NCBI RefSeq assembly: GCF_000153465.1
Contig: NZ_CH672387.1
Location: 4,222,487 to 4,285,343 of the forward strand
DNA length: 62,857 bases
From: Aurantimonas manganoxydans SI85-9A1
Lineage (GTDB): Bacteria > Pseudomonadota > Alphaproteobacteria > Rhizobiales > Rhizobiaceae
Direction of reading: 5' to 3'
Part shown: positions 49,484 through 59,355 of the stretch, one piece after another
How positions within the stretch are numbered: the first letter of the stretch is position 1
Layout of the letters: the number at the start of each line of letters is the position of its first letter
The notes under the pieces: generated by a model
What the model saw: the letters and a program-made list of their open reading frames with translations, nothing else
Databases searched by the model: none
Told to the model about the DNA's origin: nothing
Made by a program: the position numbers and the translations under genes

Positions 49484-50002
49484 TTAGGCTGCGCCCTTGA
49501 CCCGCATGTCCGCAACATCGGCGAGGGGCTCCGGCTCGTCGCGGTCGTCGCCGTCGCTCAGCGGCACGTTGGTCAGGTTCGCCCGCATCTTGCGCATGAT
49601 GAGGTCGACGGTCCTGCGCTCGTCCTCGGACAGGCCGCTGACGGTGCGCTCGTAGACCGCAAGGGCGACGGGCCGGGCTTCCTCGAACACCCGCTCGGCG
49701 GAACTGGTCGGCGCGATGACCTTCGCACGGCGGTCGTTGGGATCGACCGAGCGGCTGATCAGGCCGCGCGCCTCGAGCCGGTCGAGATAGGCCGACAGGG
49801 TCATCGGTTCGACGCCCATCCGTTCGGCCAGAACAGCCTGGCGCGAGCCGCTGTAGCGGCCGACATAGGCAAGCGCCCTGATTTCGCCCGGTGTCAGTTC
49901 CATTCCGGCGTCGATGACCGCTTTCTCGAAGGCCTGCCGATACAGCCGCCCGAGGTCCACGATAACAAAGCCAAGGGCGTTGCCCGGTAGAAGTTGCGAC
50001 AT
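49484..50002 (-). CDS. MarR-family transcriptional regulator
   Basis: A 172-residue winged-helix regulator: LTPGEIRALAYVGRYSGSRQAVLAERMGVEPMTLSAYLDRLEARGLISRSVDPNDRRAKVIAPT near residues 34-98 covers recognition helix and wing (DPNDRRAKVI). It likely represses the following MFS gene until a drug or phenolic ligand binds. The start at 50002 is chosen because the frame upstream runs into the insertion sequence at 50046. The element lies 43 bases from the start, so the native promoter is probably displaced. Confidence 0.92.
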   Translation of the reverse strand: MSQLLPGNALGFVIVDLGRLYRQAFEKAVIDAGMELTPGEIRALAYVGRYSGSRQAVLAERMGVEPMTLSAYLDRLEARGLISRSVDPNDRRAKVIAPTSSAERVFEEARPVALAVYERTVSGLSEDERRTVDLIMRKMRANLTNVPLSDGDDRDEPEPLADVADMRVKGAA

Positions 50003-50036
50003 TGGTTGCGGCCCTTGTTTCACGTTTTCCGGTGAG

Positions 50037-50045
50037 CCGTCCCGG
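50037..50045. repeat. Left target-site duplication of IS copy 1
   Basis: CCGTCCCGG here is repeated at 51468-51476, directly outside the other IS end. A 9-bp duplication is what IS256-family elements make. Confidence 0.92.
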
Positions 50046-50111
50046 GATAGTGTCCCACCATGTGGTGTAGCTGACGGCGATGGCCGTGCGGTTCCGGCCA
50101 AGCCGGATTGA

Positions 50112-51311
50112 TCAGCGTGCCACGGCTGGCAGGCTAACGAACGGATCATCGCTCAGGGGAGCGACGGATTCCAGTGTCATGTACCTGGCCCGCTGAACCG
50201 CCCACTCATCATTTTGCTCGAGCAGCAGCGCGCCGACGAGGCGCTGGATGGCCTCATCGTTGGGAAAGATGCCGACGACGTCGGTGCGCCGCTTGATCTC
50301 GCCGTTCAGCCGCTCGATCGGATTCGTGCTGTGCAATTTGGCCCGATGCTCCCTAGGGAAGGTCATGTAGGCCAGCACGTCGGGCTCGGCCTCGTCGAGG
50401 ATGGCAGCGAGCTTCGGCACCTTTGGCCGGATCTGGTCGGCGACGGAGCGCCATTGCTGGCTGGCGGCCTCTGGCGTCTCTTGGGCAAAGGCGGTGGCGA
50501 TGAAGGCGGAGACGACACGACGGCCGCTCTTGCCAGCATGGGCCAGGACGTTGCGCATGAAGTGCACGCGGCAGCGCTGCCATGTCGCCGTTAGCACCTT
50601 GGTGACCGCGGCTTTGATGCCCTCGTGAGCGTCGGACACGACGAGCTTCACGCCGCGAAGGCCGCGTCGGGTCAGCTTTCTCAGGAACTCGGTCCAGATC
50701 GGCTCGGCTTCCGAGGTGCCGATCTCCATGCCGAGAACCTCACGCCGGCCATCGGCGTTGACGCCGACGGCGATGATCACGGCAACCGAGACGATGCGGC
50801 CGCCGCGGCGGACCTTGAGGTAGGTGGCGTCGATCCAGAGATAGGGCCAGTCGCCTTCGATCGGCCGCTCCAGAAAGGCTTTTACCTTGCCGTCGATCTC
50901 TTCACACAGCCTCGACACCTGGCTCTTGGAGATGCCGGTCATGCCCATCGCCTTGACCAGGTCGTCGACCGAGCGCGTCGAGATGCCCTGGACATAGGCC
51001 TCTTGAATGACGGCCGTCAGGGCCTTCTCGGCCATGCGCCGCGGCTCCAGAAAGCCGGGAAAGTAGCTGCCCCTGCGCAGCTTTGGGATGCGCAACTCGA
51101 CTGTGCCGGCTCTCGTCTGCCAGTCCCTGTCGCGGTAGCCATTGCGCTGGGCGAGGCGCTCGGCACTCTTCTCGCCATAGCCGGCGCCAGTCGCGGCACC
51201 GACCTCCAGTTCCATCAGCCGCTCGGCGGCAAAGCCGATCATCTCGCGCAGCAGATCGGCATCAGGGGTCTTCTCCAGAAGGCTGCGCAGGCCCATCATG
51301 TCATTGGTCAT
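50112..51311 (-). CDS. IS256-family (Mutator-type) transposase, copy 1
   Basis: A 399-residue transposase. The DDE triad is Asp161 ([10 protein letters not shown]), Asp227 ([10 protein letters not shown]) and Glu333 ([14 protein letters not shown]). The zinc-free N-terminal DNA-binding part precedes. The ATG at 51311 is chosen over one 11 codons upstream because CCGGAGATCCCC lies in front of it. The frame is intact, so the element is probably active. Its 5' leader contains a strong hairpin. Confidence 0.96.
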   Translation of the reverse strand: MTNDMMGLRSLLEKTPDADLLREMIGFAAERLMELEVGAATGAGYGEKSAERLAQRNGYRDRDWQTRAGTVELRIPKLRRGSYFPGFLEPRRMAEKALTAVIQEAYVQGISTRSVDDLVKAMGMTGISKSQVSRLCEEIDGKVKAFLERPIEGDWPYLWIDATYLKVRRGGRIVSVAVIIAVGVNADGRREVLGMEIGTSEAEPIWTEFLRKLTRRGLRGVKLVVSDAHEGIKAAVTKVLTATWQRCRVHFMRNVLAHAGKSGRRVVSAFIATAFAQETPEAASQQWRSVADQIRPKVPKLAAILDEAEPDVLAYMTFPREHRAKLHSTNPIERLNGEIKRRTDVVGIFPNDEAIQRLVGALLLEQNDEWAVQRARYMTLESVAPLSDDPFVSLPAVAR

Positions 51312-51380
51312 CAGGGGATCTCCGGTTGCAGTTAGGTCTCGCAACCCAAGCCTAACCGGAAACCGCTGGTGACCACCGCG

Positions 51381-51428
51381 CCGCCAATCTCGTCCTACAG
51401 CGCGATGAAAGGCGCGGACGAGATTGGC
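51381..51428 (-). other. Leader hairpin in IS copy 1
   Basis: Two 14-bp arms, CGCCAATCTCGTCC and its exact complement, flank a 20-base spacer between the IS end and the transposase start. It could hinder read-through transcription from outside or sequester the start; that role is inferred. Confidence 0.7.
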
Positions 51429-51467
51429 GACGCTATCGCCGAGCTACACCACCTATGGGGACACGAC

Positions 51468-51476
51468 CCGTCCCGG
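51468..51476. repeat. Right target-site duplication of IS copy 1
   Basis: CCGTCCCGG, identical to 50037-50045. Confidence 0.92.
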
Positions 51477-51625
51477 CTCTGAATGACATTACTCGCTCAA
51501 TGCCGGGGCGTAGGATCTCACCCTGTCGGCGCGACCAGAATAGCACGATGGTCTTTCATCTGAACCCTGTCCGCATCATCTACACGTGGAACACGCGCAT
51601 GGCAGAGGCGGATAAAGGCAGACAG

Positions 51626-53683
51626 ATGAACGATTTGCACCACGCAGTCCCGCTCGAAGGTAACCATCCTGACGCATTAGCCAGCGAAGTACCTGACTTC
51701 AATCAATTCCGTCCCGAAGATTTTCCGGACGCGTTTCGCGCCGCCATGGGCGAGCATCTGTCTGAAATCACGGCGATCGCCGAGAACCCGGCGCCTGCCG
51801 ATTTCGACAATACGATCGCTGCCCTGGAGCGCGCCGGCCGGAAGCTGGAGGAGGTGGCGCGGATCTTCTTCACCCTCGCCGGTGCCCATACGAACCCGGC
51901 ATTGCAGGGGATCGAGCGCGACGTTTCGCCGCTTCTCTCGCGTCATTCGTCCCAAATCACTCTCAACGCTGCGCTTTTCGCCCGTATCGATGCGGTCCAT
52001 GCCGATCGCGACGCAGCGGCGACTTTGACCCCGGAAGACCGGCGGCTTCTCGACCGGATCCATGCGGGCTTCGTGCGCAGCGGCGCGCGGCTCGAAGGGG
52101 CCGATCGCGAGCGGCTGGCCGAGATCGACGCCGAACTCTCGTCGCTCGGCACCCGCTTCTCCCAGAACATTCTGGCCGACGAACACAATTGGGTGATGAG
52201 CCTCGAAAAGGACGATCTGGCCGGTCTCCCGGACGATCTGATCTCGACCATGGCCGGTGTTGCCGCCGATCGCGGGCTCGAGAACTACGCCGTCACCCTG
52301 TCACGCTCGGTGGTCGTGCCGTTCCTGTCCTACTCGACGCGGCGCGACCTGCGCGAAAAGGCCTTCCGCGCCTGGACGAACCGCGGGGAGAACGAGGGCG
52401 CGTCCGACAACCGGCAGATCATGGCCGATATTCTCCGGCTGCGGGCCGAGAAGGCGCGGCTGCTCGGCTTCGACAGTTTTGCGGCCTACAAGCTGAACGA
52501 CACGATGGCCAAGACGCCGGTCGCCGTGCGCACGCTGCTCGAAGAGGTCTGGGAGCATGCCAAGACGCGCGCGGCCGACGATGCGGCGGCGCTCCGCCAA
52601 CTGGCCGGCGAGCGCGGCGACAATCATCCGCTGGAGCCCTGGGACTGGCGCTATTACGCCGAGCAGCGGCGGCAGCGGGAGTTCGCCATCGACGAGAGCG
52701 AGCTGAAGCCGTATTTCGAGCTCGACCGGATGATCACGGCCGCCTTCGACGTGGCCGACCGGCTGTTCGGCCTCTCCTTCACGCCCTTGCCCGCGGCCAA
52801 GGCCTGGCACCCGGATGTGCGGGTGTGGGCGGTCGCCGACCGCGACGGCCGGCCGCGCGGGCTCTTCCTCGGCGATTACTTCGCCCGGCAGTCGAAGCGG
52901 TCCGGCGCCTGGATGAGCGCGCTCCGCAGCCAGCACAAGCTCGATGGCGGGCAGCTGCCGATCATCTACAATGTCTGCAATTTCGCCAAGCCGAGCGCTG
53001 GCCAGCCGGCGCTGCTGTCGCTCGACGACGCCCGCACGCTGTTTCACGAATTCGGCCATGCGCTGCACGGACTCCTGTCCGACGTGACCTGGCCGTCGCT
53101 GTCCGGCACGTCGGTGGCCCGCGATTTCGTCGAGCTGCCCTCGCAGCTCTACGAGCACTGGCTCACCGTCCCCTCCGTGCTCGCGGACCATGCACGGCAC
53201 GTGCGGACCGGCGAGCCGTTGCCCAAGCCGCTGCTCGACAAGATGCTGGCCGCCAAGAGCTTCGACGCGGGCTTCGACACCGTCGAATACACCGCCTCGG
53301 CCTTGATCGATCTCGGCCTGCACGAATTGCGCGAGGTGCCGGACCAGCCGCTGGCGGTCGAGCGGGCGATGCTGGAAGAGCTGGGCATGCCGCGCGAGAT
53401 CGTCATGCGGCACCGCTCGCCGCACTTCGCTCATATCTTCTCGGGCGACGGTTATTCGGCCGGCTACTACTCCTACATGTGGTCGGAGGTGCTCGACGCC
53501 GACGCCTTCGAGGCGTTCGAGGAGACCGGCGACCCGTTCGATCCCGAGACGGCGGGGCGGCTCCTGGAGCATGTCTATTCGGCCGGCAATTCGCGGGACG
53601 CTGCGGATCTGTACACCGCCTTCCGGGGCCGCATGCCGACCTCCGCGGCGCTGTTGCGCAAGCGCGGTTTCGTGACCGGCTGA
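51626..53683 (+). CDS. M3 family metallopeptidase (Dcp/oligopeptidase A-like)
   Basis: A 685-residue zinc peptidase acting on short peptides. The zinc motif HEFGHALHG begins at His474 with Glu475 and His478, and the third ligand Glu503 is in DFVELPSQLYEHW. The late FSGDGYSAGYYSYMWSEVLDADAF stretch carries substrate-binding Tyr and His residues of the family. The length matches peptidyl-dipeptidase Dcp (about 680). The start at 51626 has AAAGG 7 bases upstream; a start at 51599 is possible. IS copy 1 lies 158 bases upstream, so the native promoter may be reduced or altered. Confidence 0.93.
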   Translation: MNDLHHAVPLEGNHPDALASEVPDFNQFRPEDFPDAFRAAMGEHLSEITAIAENPAPADFDNTIAALERAGRKLEEVARIFFTLAGAHTNPALQGIERDVSPLLSRHSSQITLNAALFARIDAVHADRDAAATLTPEDRRLLDRIHAGFVRSGARLEGADRERLAEIDAELSSLGTRFSQNILADEHNWVMSLEKDDLAGLPDDLISTMAGVAADRGLENYAVTLSRSVVVPFLSYSTRRDLREKAFRAWTNRGENEGASDNRQIMADILRLRAEKARLLGFDSFAAYKLNDTMAKTPVAVRTLLEEVWEHAKTRAADDAAALRQLAGERGDNHPLEPWDWRYYAEQRRQREFAIDESELKPYFELDRMITAAFDVADRLFGLSFTPLPAAKAWHPDVRVWAVADRDGRPRGLFLGDYFARQSKRSGAWMSALRSQHKLDGGQLPIIYNVCNFAKPSAGQPALLSLDDARTLFHEFGHALHGLLSDVTWPSLSGTSVARDFVELPSQLYEHWLTVPSVLADHARHVRTGEPLPKPLLDKMLAAKSFDAGFDTVEYTASALIDLGLHELREVPDQPLAVERAMLEELGMPREIVMRHRSPHFAHIFSGDGYSAGYYSYMWSEVLDADAFEAFEETGDPFDPETAGRLLEHVYSAGNSRDAADLYTAFRGRMPTSAALLRKRGFVTG

Positions 53684-53829
53684 GGCCCGGGCCGACCTTT
53701 GCGGCGGCCGGCCCGGAATTTCGCTGGCGCCGCCGCAGTTTGGAACGACTTGAAAGTTTCGCAGGGTTGCAATCGCCCTGCCACGCAAGACGGCGATGGT
53801 GCGGGCCTCTTTCAGCCGGAGGTTCCCCG

Positions 53830-55413
53830 ATGTCCGCGAAACGCTTTCCCCTGTCCCGCCGCCGCTTCCTCGCCTCGTCGGGGGCGGCGGCGCTCGTCGC
53901 CGGTTCCGGCCTAGCCATGCCGGCGATCAGCCGTGCGGCCAGCCGCCCTGCCTTCACCCACGGCGTCCAGACCGGTGACGTCAATGCGACCTCCGGCATG
54001 GTGTGGACGCGGGCCGACCGGCCCTCGCGCATCGATTTCGAATGGGCGACGACCGAGAGCTTCGCCAATGCGCAGAAGCTGCACAGCCTGACGACGCTGC
54101 CGGAATCCGACTTCACCGCCAAGCGCCTGATCGCCGGCCTCCCATCGGACCAGGAAATCTTCTGGCGCGCCGTCGCCACCGATCTCGGCGACGTCAACGG
54201 CGTCTCCGAGCCGATCGTCGGGCGCTTCCGCACGGCGCCGGCGTCGCGCCGCTCGATCCGCTTCGCCTGGTCCGGCGACACGGTCGGGCAGGGCTGGGGT
54301 ATCGACGAGAGCCGCGGCGGCATGACGGCCTATGCCACCATGGCAAAGCACGAGCCGGACTTCTTCCTGCATTCGGGCGACACGATCTATGCCGACGGTC
54401 CGCTGAAGGAGAGCGTGGAACTTGCCGACGGCAGCGTCTGGAAGAACCTCCTCATCCCGGAGAAGGAAAAGGTCGCCGAGACGCTGGACGAGTATCGCGG
54501 CCAGTGGAAATACAATCTCATGGACAAGAACGTCCAGGCGATGAATGCGCGCGTGCCGACCTTCTTCCAGTGGGACGACCATGAGGTCATCAACAACTGG
54601 TCCTCGGCCAAGGATCTGACCGCCGACGACCGCTATGCGGTCAAGGACATTGCCCTTCTGGCCGCCCGCAGCGCCCGCGCCTTCCACGAGATGACGCCCA
54701 TCGGCTACGTCGCCGAGGAGCCCGGCCGGGTCTATCGCAAGATCGCCTATGGCCCGCTGCTCGACGTGTTCTTCCTCGACCTGCGCTCCTATCGCGGCGG
54801 CAACACCGAGGGCCTGGAAACGGACGCTTCCGAGGCGACGCAGATGATGGGCGCCGAGCAGATCGCCTGGCTGAAGCGGGAACTGGCCCAGTCCGACGCC
54901 ACCTGGAAGGTGATTGCCTCCGACATGCCGATCGGCCTCGTCGTCTGGGACAATGTCGGCGACAGGAAGCTGGTCGAGGCGGTGTCCAACAACGACGGCG
55001 GCGCGCCGAAGGGCCGCGAGATGGAATTCGCCGACCTCCTGCGCTTCATCAAGTCGGCCGGCATCGCCAACACGGTCTGGCTCACCGCCGACGTCCACTA
55101 TACGGCAGCCCATCACTACAGCCCGGATCGCGCCGCCTTCCAGGATTTCGAGCCGTTCTGGGAGTTCGTGTCCGGCCCGATCCATGCCGGTACCTTCGGC
55201 CCCAACGATCTCGACAAGACCTTCGGGCCGGAGGTGCGGTTCGTGAAGGCGCCGACCGAAGAGCAGGGCACCAACCTGCCGCCGTCCATGGGCCTGCAGT
55301 TCTTCGGCCTCGTCGAGATCGACGGCGACAGCGAACAGATGACGGTCCGGCTGATGGATGCCGACGACACGGAACTCTGGACGACGACGCTCGACCCCGC
55401 CCGGCGCGGGTGA
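53830..55413 (+). CDS. phoD: PhoD-type alkaline phosphatase/phosphodiesterase
   Basis: A 527-residue secreted metallophosphatase. The twin-arginine signal (LSRRRFLASSGAAALVAGSG) is at residues 8-27, so it is exported folded by Tat. An N-terminal domain holds the FTHGVQTGDVNATSGMVWTR pattern. The catalytic part has FAWSGDTVGQGWG, HSGDTIYADGP, FQWDDHEVINNWS and TADVHYTAAHHYSP, binding Fe/Ca ions. It frees phosphate or cleaves phosphodiesters outside the cell. The start at 53830 matches the Tat signal. It lies 146 bases after the peptidase gene; no Pho box was recognised. Confidence 0.93.
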   Translation: MSAKRFPLSRRRFLASSGAAALVAGSGLAMPAISRAASRPAFTHGVQTGDVNATSGMVWTRADRPSRIDFEWATTESFANAQKLHSLTTLPESDFTAKRLIAGLPSDQEIFWRAVATDLGDVNGVSEPIVGRFRTAPASRRSIRFAWSGDTVGQGWGIDESRGGMTAYATMAKHEPDFFLHSGDTIYADGPLKESVELADGSVWKNLLIPEKEKVAETLDEYRGQWKYNLMDKNVQAMNARVPTFFQWDDHEVINNWSSAKDLTADDRYAVKDIALLAARSARAFHEMTPIGYVAEEPGRVYRKIAYGPLLDVFFLDLRSYRGGNTEGLETDASEATQMMGAEQIAWLKRELAQSDATWKVIASDMPIGLVVWDNVGDRKLVEAVSNNDGGAPKGREMEFADLLRFIKSAGIANTVWLTADVHYTAAHHYSPDRAAFQDFEPFWEFVSGPIHAGTFGPNDLDKTFGPEVRFVKAPTEEQGTNLPPSMGLQFFGLVEIDGDSEQMTVRLMDADDTELWTTTLDPARRG

Positions 55414-55501
55414 CGCAGCGGCGGGACAGACAGGCCGGCCGAGCCGCGCGCTTCAGCCGGTCGCCCGGTTCCTGGTCGCCGGGCGGCGGCGCCGTGGCGG
55501 A

Positions 55502-55711
55502 TCAGCTGTCCTTAATGGTCCGGTCCGGCCAGCGGCCCGCGGCGGCCGGCCCGACGAAGCGGCCGGTGATCGCGCTGCGATGGGCGCCATGGGTGAAGCC
55601 GCCGCCCTCGGTCTCGCTGATCGTCGTGTTGGGGTGTGTCTCGGCGTAACTCTTGGTCACGTACTGGCCGGACCCGGCGTTCCGAAAGGTTTTTCCGCTG
55701 TCAGTCGTCAT
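55502..55711 (-). CDS. Small protein, function unknown
   Basis: A 69-residue polar protein. Its central GQYVTKSYAETHPNTTISET stretch resembles short stress-type proteins seen across bacteria, without assigned role. No signal peptide or membrane span. GGAAGG lies about 12 bases before the start at 55711 on the coding strand. It converges on phoD with an 88-base gap. Confidence 0.6.
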   Translation of the reverse strand: MTTDSGKTFRNAGSGQYVTKSYAETHPNTTISETEGGGFTHGAHRSAITGRFVGPAAAGRWPDRTIKDS

Positions 55712-56024
55712 GGGGTGTCATCCTTCCGCAGGACTGCGAATCGAACTCCAGCGGGCAAATGGTTCGTCGTTTGTTCCGTTGTGTCAAGTCCGGTCGTGGC
55801 ATGTATCGCGCTGGGTTGTTGTGTCCGGGGCGCAGAATGACTATGTGGGTTGCTCGTTCGGTCGCATTCGCACCGTCTTCCGTGAAGAGGACGGGCGGGT
55901 CGCGCCGCATAAACACGCCTCCACCTTTCGCACCCGCACAAATTGCTGTATGGGAGCGTGGAATTCGCGCCGGGTGGACCATTGATGGTCCCGCCGCGGC
56001 CTTAACTCGTTTCCGGTGACACTT
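55712..56024. other. Divergent regulatory region before typA
   Basis: 313 bases between the small minus-strand gene and typA. It is less GC-rich than its surroundings and should contain both promoters. I see no RNA gene, no clear riboswitch and no credible coding frame. Confidence 0.5.
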
Positions 56025-57851
56025 ATGAAGCTCCGCAACATCGCGATCATCGCGCATGTCGATCATGGCAAAACCACACTCGTCGACAAGCTCTTGGCGC
56101 AGTCGGGATCGTTCCGCGAGAACCAGCGCACCGAAGACCGCGCGATGGACTCCAACGATCTGGAGAAGGAGCGGGGTATCACCATCCTGGCCAAGGCGAC
56201 TTCGGTCGAGTGGAAGGACACCCGCATCAACATCGTCGACACCCCGGGCCATGCCGACTTCGGCGGCGAGGTGGAGCGCATCCTGAACATGGTGGACGGC
56301 GCCGTGATCCTGGTCGACGCGTCGGAAGGCCCGATGCCGCAGACCAAGTTCGTGCTCGGCAAAGCGCTCAAGGTCGGCCTGAAGCCGATCGTGGCGATCA
56401 ACAAGATCGACCGCGCCGACGAGCGCCATCAGGAAGTCCTCAACGAGATCTTCGACCTGTTCGTCTCGCTCGATGCGACCGAAGAGCAGCTCGACTTCCC
56501 GATCCTCTACGGCTCGGGCCGCGGCGGCTGGATGGCCGAGGAGCCGGAAGGCCCGCAGGACCAGGGCCTGACTCCGCTGTTCGACCTGATCCTGAAGCAC
56601 GTTCCGGAGCCGGACACGGCCGGCAAGGACGAGCCGTTCAAGATGATCGGCACCATCCTCGAAGCCAACCCGTTCCTCGGACGCCTGATCACCGGCCGCA
56701 TCCAGTCCGGCTCGATCAAGCCGAACCAGGCGGTCAAGGTGCTGCATGGCGACGGCAAGCTGCTGGAAAGCGGCCGCATCTCCAAGATCCTTGCCTTCCG
56801 CGGTCTTGAGCGCGTGCCGCTGGACTTTGCCGAGGCCGGTGACATCGTCGCCATCGCGGGCCTGTCCAAGGGCACCGTGGCCGACACCTTCTGCGACCCG
56901 CAGGTCAACGAGCCGCTGCACGCCCAGCCGATCGATCCGCCGACGGTGACGATGTCCTTCATCGTCAACGACTCGCCGCTCGCCGGCACCGAGGGCGACA
57001 AGGTGACCAGCCGCGTCATCCGCGACCGCCTGATGAAGGAAGCCGAGGGCAACGTCGCGCTGAAGATCGAGGAAGCTGCCGACAAGGATTCCTTCTACGT
57101 TTCCGGCCGCGGCGAGCTGCAGCTGGCCGTGCTGATCGAGACGATGCGCCGCGAAGGCTTCGAGATCGGCATCTCGCGTCCGCGGGTGGTCATGAAGGAA
57201 GACGAGAACGGCCAGACGCTCGAGCCGATCGAAGAGGTCGTCATCGACGTCGACGAGGAGCATTCCGGCGTCGTCGTGCAGAAGATGTCCGAGCGCAAGG
57301 CCGAGATGATCGAGCTGCGCCCGTCGGGTGGCGATCGTCAGCGGCTGGTCTTCCATGCCCCGACCCGCGGCCTCATCGGCTACCAGTCCGAGCTCCTGAC
57401 CGACACGCGCGGCACCGCGATCATGAACCGGCTGTTCCACAGCTACGCCCCGTTCAAGGGTGAGCTGCCGGGCCGCAACACCGGCGTCCTGATCTCCAAC
57501 GACACCGGCGAGAGCGTGGCCTTCGCCATGTTCAACCTGGAAGACCGCGGCCCGATGGTGATCGACGCCGGCGTCAAGGTCTATGCCGGCATGATCATCG
57601 GCATCCACACCCGCGAGAACGATCTGGAAGTGAACGTTCTGAAGGGCAAGAAGCTGACCAACATGCGCGCGTCGGGCAAGGACGAGGCGATCAAGCTGAC
57701 GCCGCCGATCCGCATGACGCTCGACCGGGCGCTGTCGTGGATCCAGGACGACGAGCTCGTCGAGGTGACGCCGAAGACGATCCGTCTGCGCAAGATCTAT
57801 CTCGACTCCAACGAGCGCAAGCGCTTCGACAAGAGCCGCAAGGCGGCCTGA
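56025..57851 (+). CDS. typA: Translational GTPase TypA/BipA
   Basis: A 608-residue ribosome-binding GTPase. The P-loop AHVDHGKTT is at residues 10-18, switch [17 protein letters not shown] near 35-50, [14 protein letters not shown] near 70-83, and NKIDR near 125-129. The EF-G-like domains and the BipA-specific C-terminal domain ([20 protein letters not shown]) follow. It helps 50S assembly and growth in cold or stress. The ATG at 56025 is chosen; a GTG three codons upstream is possible. Confidence 0.96.
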   Translation: MKLRNIAIIAHVDHGKTTLVDKLLAQSGSFRENQRTEDRAMDSNDLEKERGITILAKATSVEWKDTRINIVDTPGHADFGGEVERILNMVDGAVILVDASEGPMPQTKFVLGKALKVGLKPIVAINKIDRADERHQEVLNEIFDLFVSLDATEEQLDFPILYGSGRGGWMAEEPEGPQDQGLTPLFDLILKHVPEPDTAGKDEPFKMIGTILEANPFLGRLITGRIQSGSIKPNQAVKVLHGDGKLLESGRISKILAFRGLERVPLDFAEAGDIVAIAGLSKGTVADTFCDPQVNEPLHAQPIDPPTVTMSFIVNDSPLAGTEGDKVTSRVIRDRLMKEAEGNVALKIEEAADKDSFYVSGRGELQLAVLIETMRREGFEIGISRPRVVMKEDENGQTLEPIEEVVIDVDEEHSGVVVQKMSERKAEMIELRPSGGDRQRLVFHAPTRGLIGYQSELLTDTRGTAIMNRLFHSYAPFKGELPGRNTGVLISNDTGESVAFAMFNLEDRGPMVIDAGVKVYAGMIIGIHTRENDLEVNVLKGKKLTNMRASGKDEAIKLTPPIRMTLDRALSWIQDDELVEVTPKTIRLRKIYLDSNERKRFDKSRKAA

Positions 57852-57880
57852 TCCGCCGCACGGCATTCGCCGGACACATA

Positions 57881-57920
57881 AAGGGCCGCGCATTCCATCC
57901 GGGATGCGCGGCCCTTTTAG
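57881..57920. terminator. Bidirectional terminator between typA and the aminotransferase gene
   Basis: AAAGGGCCGCGCAT at 57881-57894 pairs with ATGCGCGGCCCTTT at 57905-57918, with TTTTAG after it on the plus strand and TTTATG after it on the minus strand. It can end both converging genes. Confidence 0.92.
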
Positions 57921-57946
57921 TTTGTCGGTCGGGTGGCGGGCCGCGG

Positions 57947-59158
57947 CTACTCCGCGGCGTGCTGCATGAGAGCGCTGCCCTCGGCCGCAGCGTCCCGGTA
58001 CCAGGCTTGTGCGGCGGCGACGCCCGACCCCGGCTCGATCCGTGCGCCGGCGTCGGCCAGCGCCATTTCGGCGACGCCGAGCGCGGTCAGACACATCGCC
58101 GCGTTGAGATCGCCGAGATGGCCGATGCGGAAGACCTTGCCGGAGAGCTGGGCCAGCCCGCCGCCGAGCGAGGTGTCGTAACGCTCATAGGCAGTGCGGA
58201 TCACCGCATTGGCATCGACGCCCTCGGGAACGCGGATCGCCGACACGGTGTCGGAATGCCATTGCGGCGCCACTGCCTGCAGCTTCAGGCCCCAGGCGGC
58301 GACGCCCCGCCGCACGCCCTCGGCCAGCCGGTGATGGCGGGCGAAGACGTTTTCCAAGCCCTCCTCGAAGAGCATGTCCAGCGCCACCCGCAGCCCGTGG
58401 AAGAACTGTGTCGGCGGGGTGTAGGGGAAGAAGCCGTTGTCGTTGTGGGTGATCATGTCGGCAAAGGCGAAATAGGTGCGCTCCATCTTCGGCCGGTTGT
58501 CGCGGGACGCTGCCAGCGCCTTTTCGGAGACGGCCAGGAAGGACAGGCCGGCCGGCAGCATGAAGCCCTTCTGCGAACCGGCGACGGCGAGATCGACGCC
58601 CCATTCGTCCTGCCGGAAGTCGATCGAGGCGATGGACGAGACGCCGTCGACGAAGATCAATGCCGGGTGCTGGTGGGCGTCCAGCAGCCGCCGGACGCCG
58701 GCGACATCCGAGGTCACGCCGGTCGCGGTCTCGTTGTGGGTGACGAAGACGGCGCGGATCGCATGGGCCCGGTCCGCCGCGATCGCGCGTTCATAGGCAT
58801 CGAGCGGAACGCCTGCGCCCCATTCCACGTCGATGGCCTCGACGTCGAGCCCGAGCCTTTGGGCCATGTCGACCCACAGATGCGAGAACTGGCCGAAGCG
58901 CGACATCAGCACCCTGTCGCCGCGCGCCAGGGTGTTCTGGATCGCCGCTTCCCAGGCACCGGTGCCGGAGGAGGGATACATGAAGACGCGCCCTTCGCGC
59001 ATCTTGAAGACGCGCTTCAGATCCTCGAAGAGGGGCAGCGACAAGGCTGGAAAGTCGGGCGCCCGCTGGTCTTCCATCGGCACGTTCATGGCCCGCCGGA
59101 CGCGCTCCGGGACATTGGTGGGGCCGGGAATGTAGAGATGGCGGATACCGTGCTTCAT
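57947..59158 (-). CDS. Serine-glyoxylate / alanine-glyoxylate type aminotransferase
   Basis: A 403-residue class V PLP enzyme. It begins RHLYIPGPTNVPERVRRAMNVPMEDQRAPDFP, has SSGTGAWEAAIQNTL for the phosphate, FVDGVSSIASIDFRQDEW with the PLP Asp near residue 170, and the Schiff-base lysine in AVAGSQKGFMLPAGL near residue 200. The C-terminal FRIGHLGDLN is typical. The group includes serine-glyoxylate aminotransferase of the serine cycle and photorespiration-like salvage; the substrate is not certain. It starts alone after a terminator. Confidence 0.92.
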   Translation of the reverse strand: MKHGIRHLYIPGPTNVPERVRRAMNVPMEDQRAPDFPALSLPLFEDLKRVFKMREGRVFMYPSSGTGAWEAAIQNTLARGDRVLMSRFGQFSHLWVDMAQRLGLDVEAIDVEWGAGVPLDAYERAIAADRAHAIRAVFVTHNETATGVTSDVAGVRRLLDAHQHPALIFVDGVSSIASIDFRQDEWGVDLAVAGSQKGFMLPAGLSFLAVSEKALAASRDNRPKMERTYFAFADMITHNDNGFFPYTPPTQFFHGLRVALDMLFEEGLENVFARHHRLAEGVRRGVAAWGLKLQAVAPQWHSDTVSAIRVPEGVDANAVIRTAYERYDTSLGGGLAQLSGKVFRIGHLGDLNAAMCLTALGVAEMALADAGARIEPGSGVAAAQAWYRDAAAEGSALMQHAAE

Positions 59159-59355
59159 GCGATCCTCCCAGACGCGCAGCCGCGCGAACGGGTGCCGCGA
59201 GGCCAGTTGGGGCAGATCTTAATCCGTCGCGTCGGTAAGGCAGAGTTTCAAATTCTGACCTGGGCGTTAGAAAAACTGATGGTCGGCTGCCTGCAGGTGG
59301 ACAGGGCCCCGCCGCGCCCGAGATGGCGGCAAAGACGAAACGGGGATGGAATGCG

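Larger units (their letters stand above)
50046..51467 (-). mobile_element. IS256-family insertion sequence, copy 1
   Basis: A 1422-bp element with terminal inverted repeats of about 27 bp (left end beginning GATAGTGTCCC, right end, read inward, GGTCGTGTCCC; both end in GGTGTAGCT, with mismatches only in the middle). It is flanked by the 9-bp repeat CCGTCCCGG and codes for one Mutator-type transposase on the minus strand. It sits between marR and the M3 peptidase gene, in noncoding sequence. It appears identical to the copy at 61427-62848 in inverted orientation. Confidence 0.95.

Noticed and set aside
49484-50149. An extended MarR starting inside the IS
   Set aside because: The added 49 residues come from IS end and linker sequence; family length and fold fit the start at 50002.
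52189-55413. A continuous frame that would fuse an upstream segment to PhoD
   Set aside because: The first 547 codons are an out-of-frame shadow of the M3 peptidase; the Tat signal at 53830 marks the true PhoD start.
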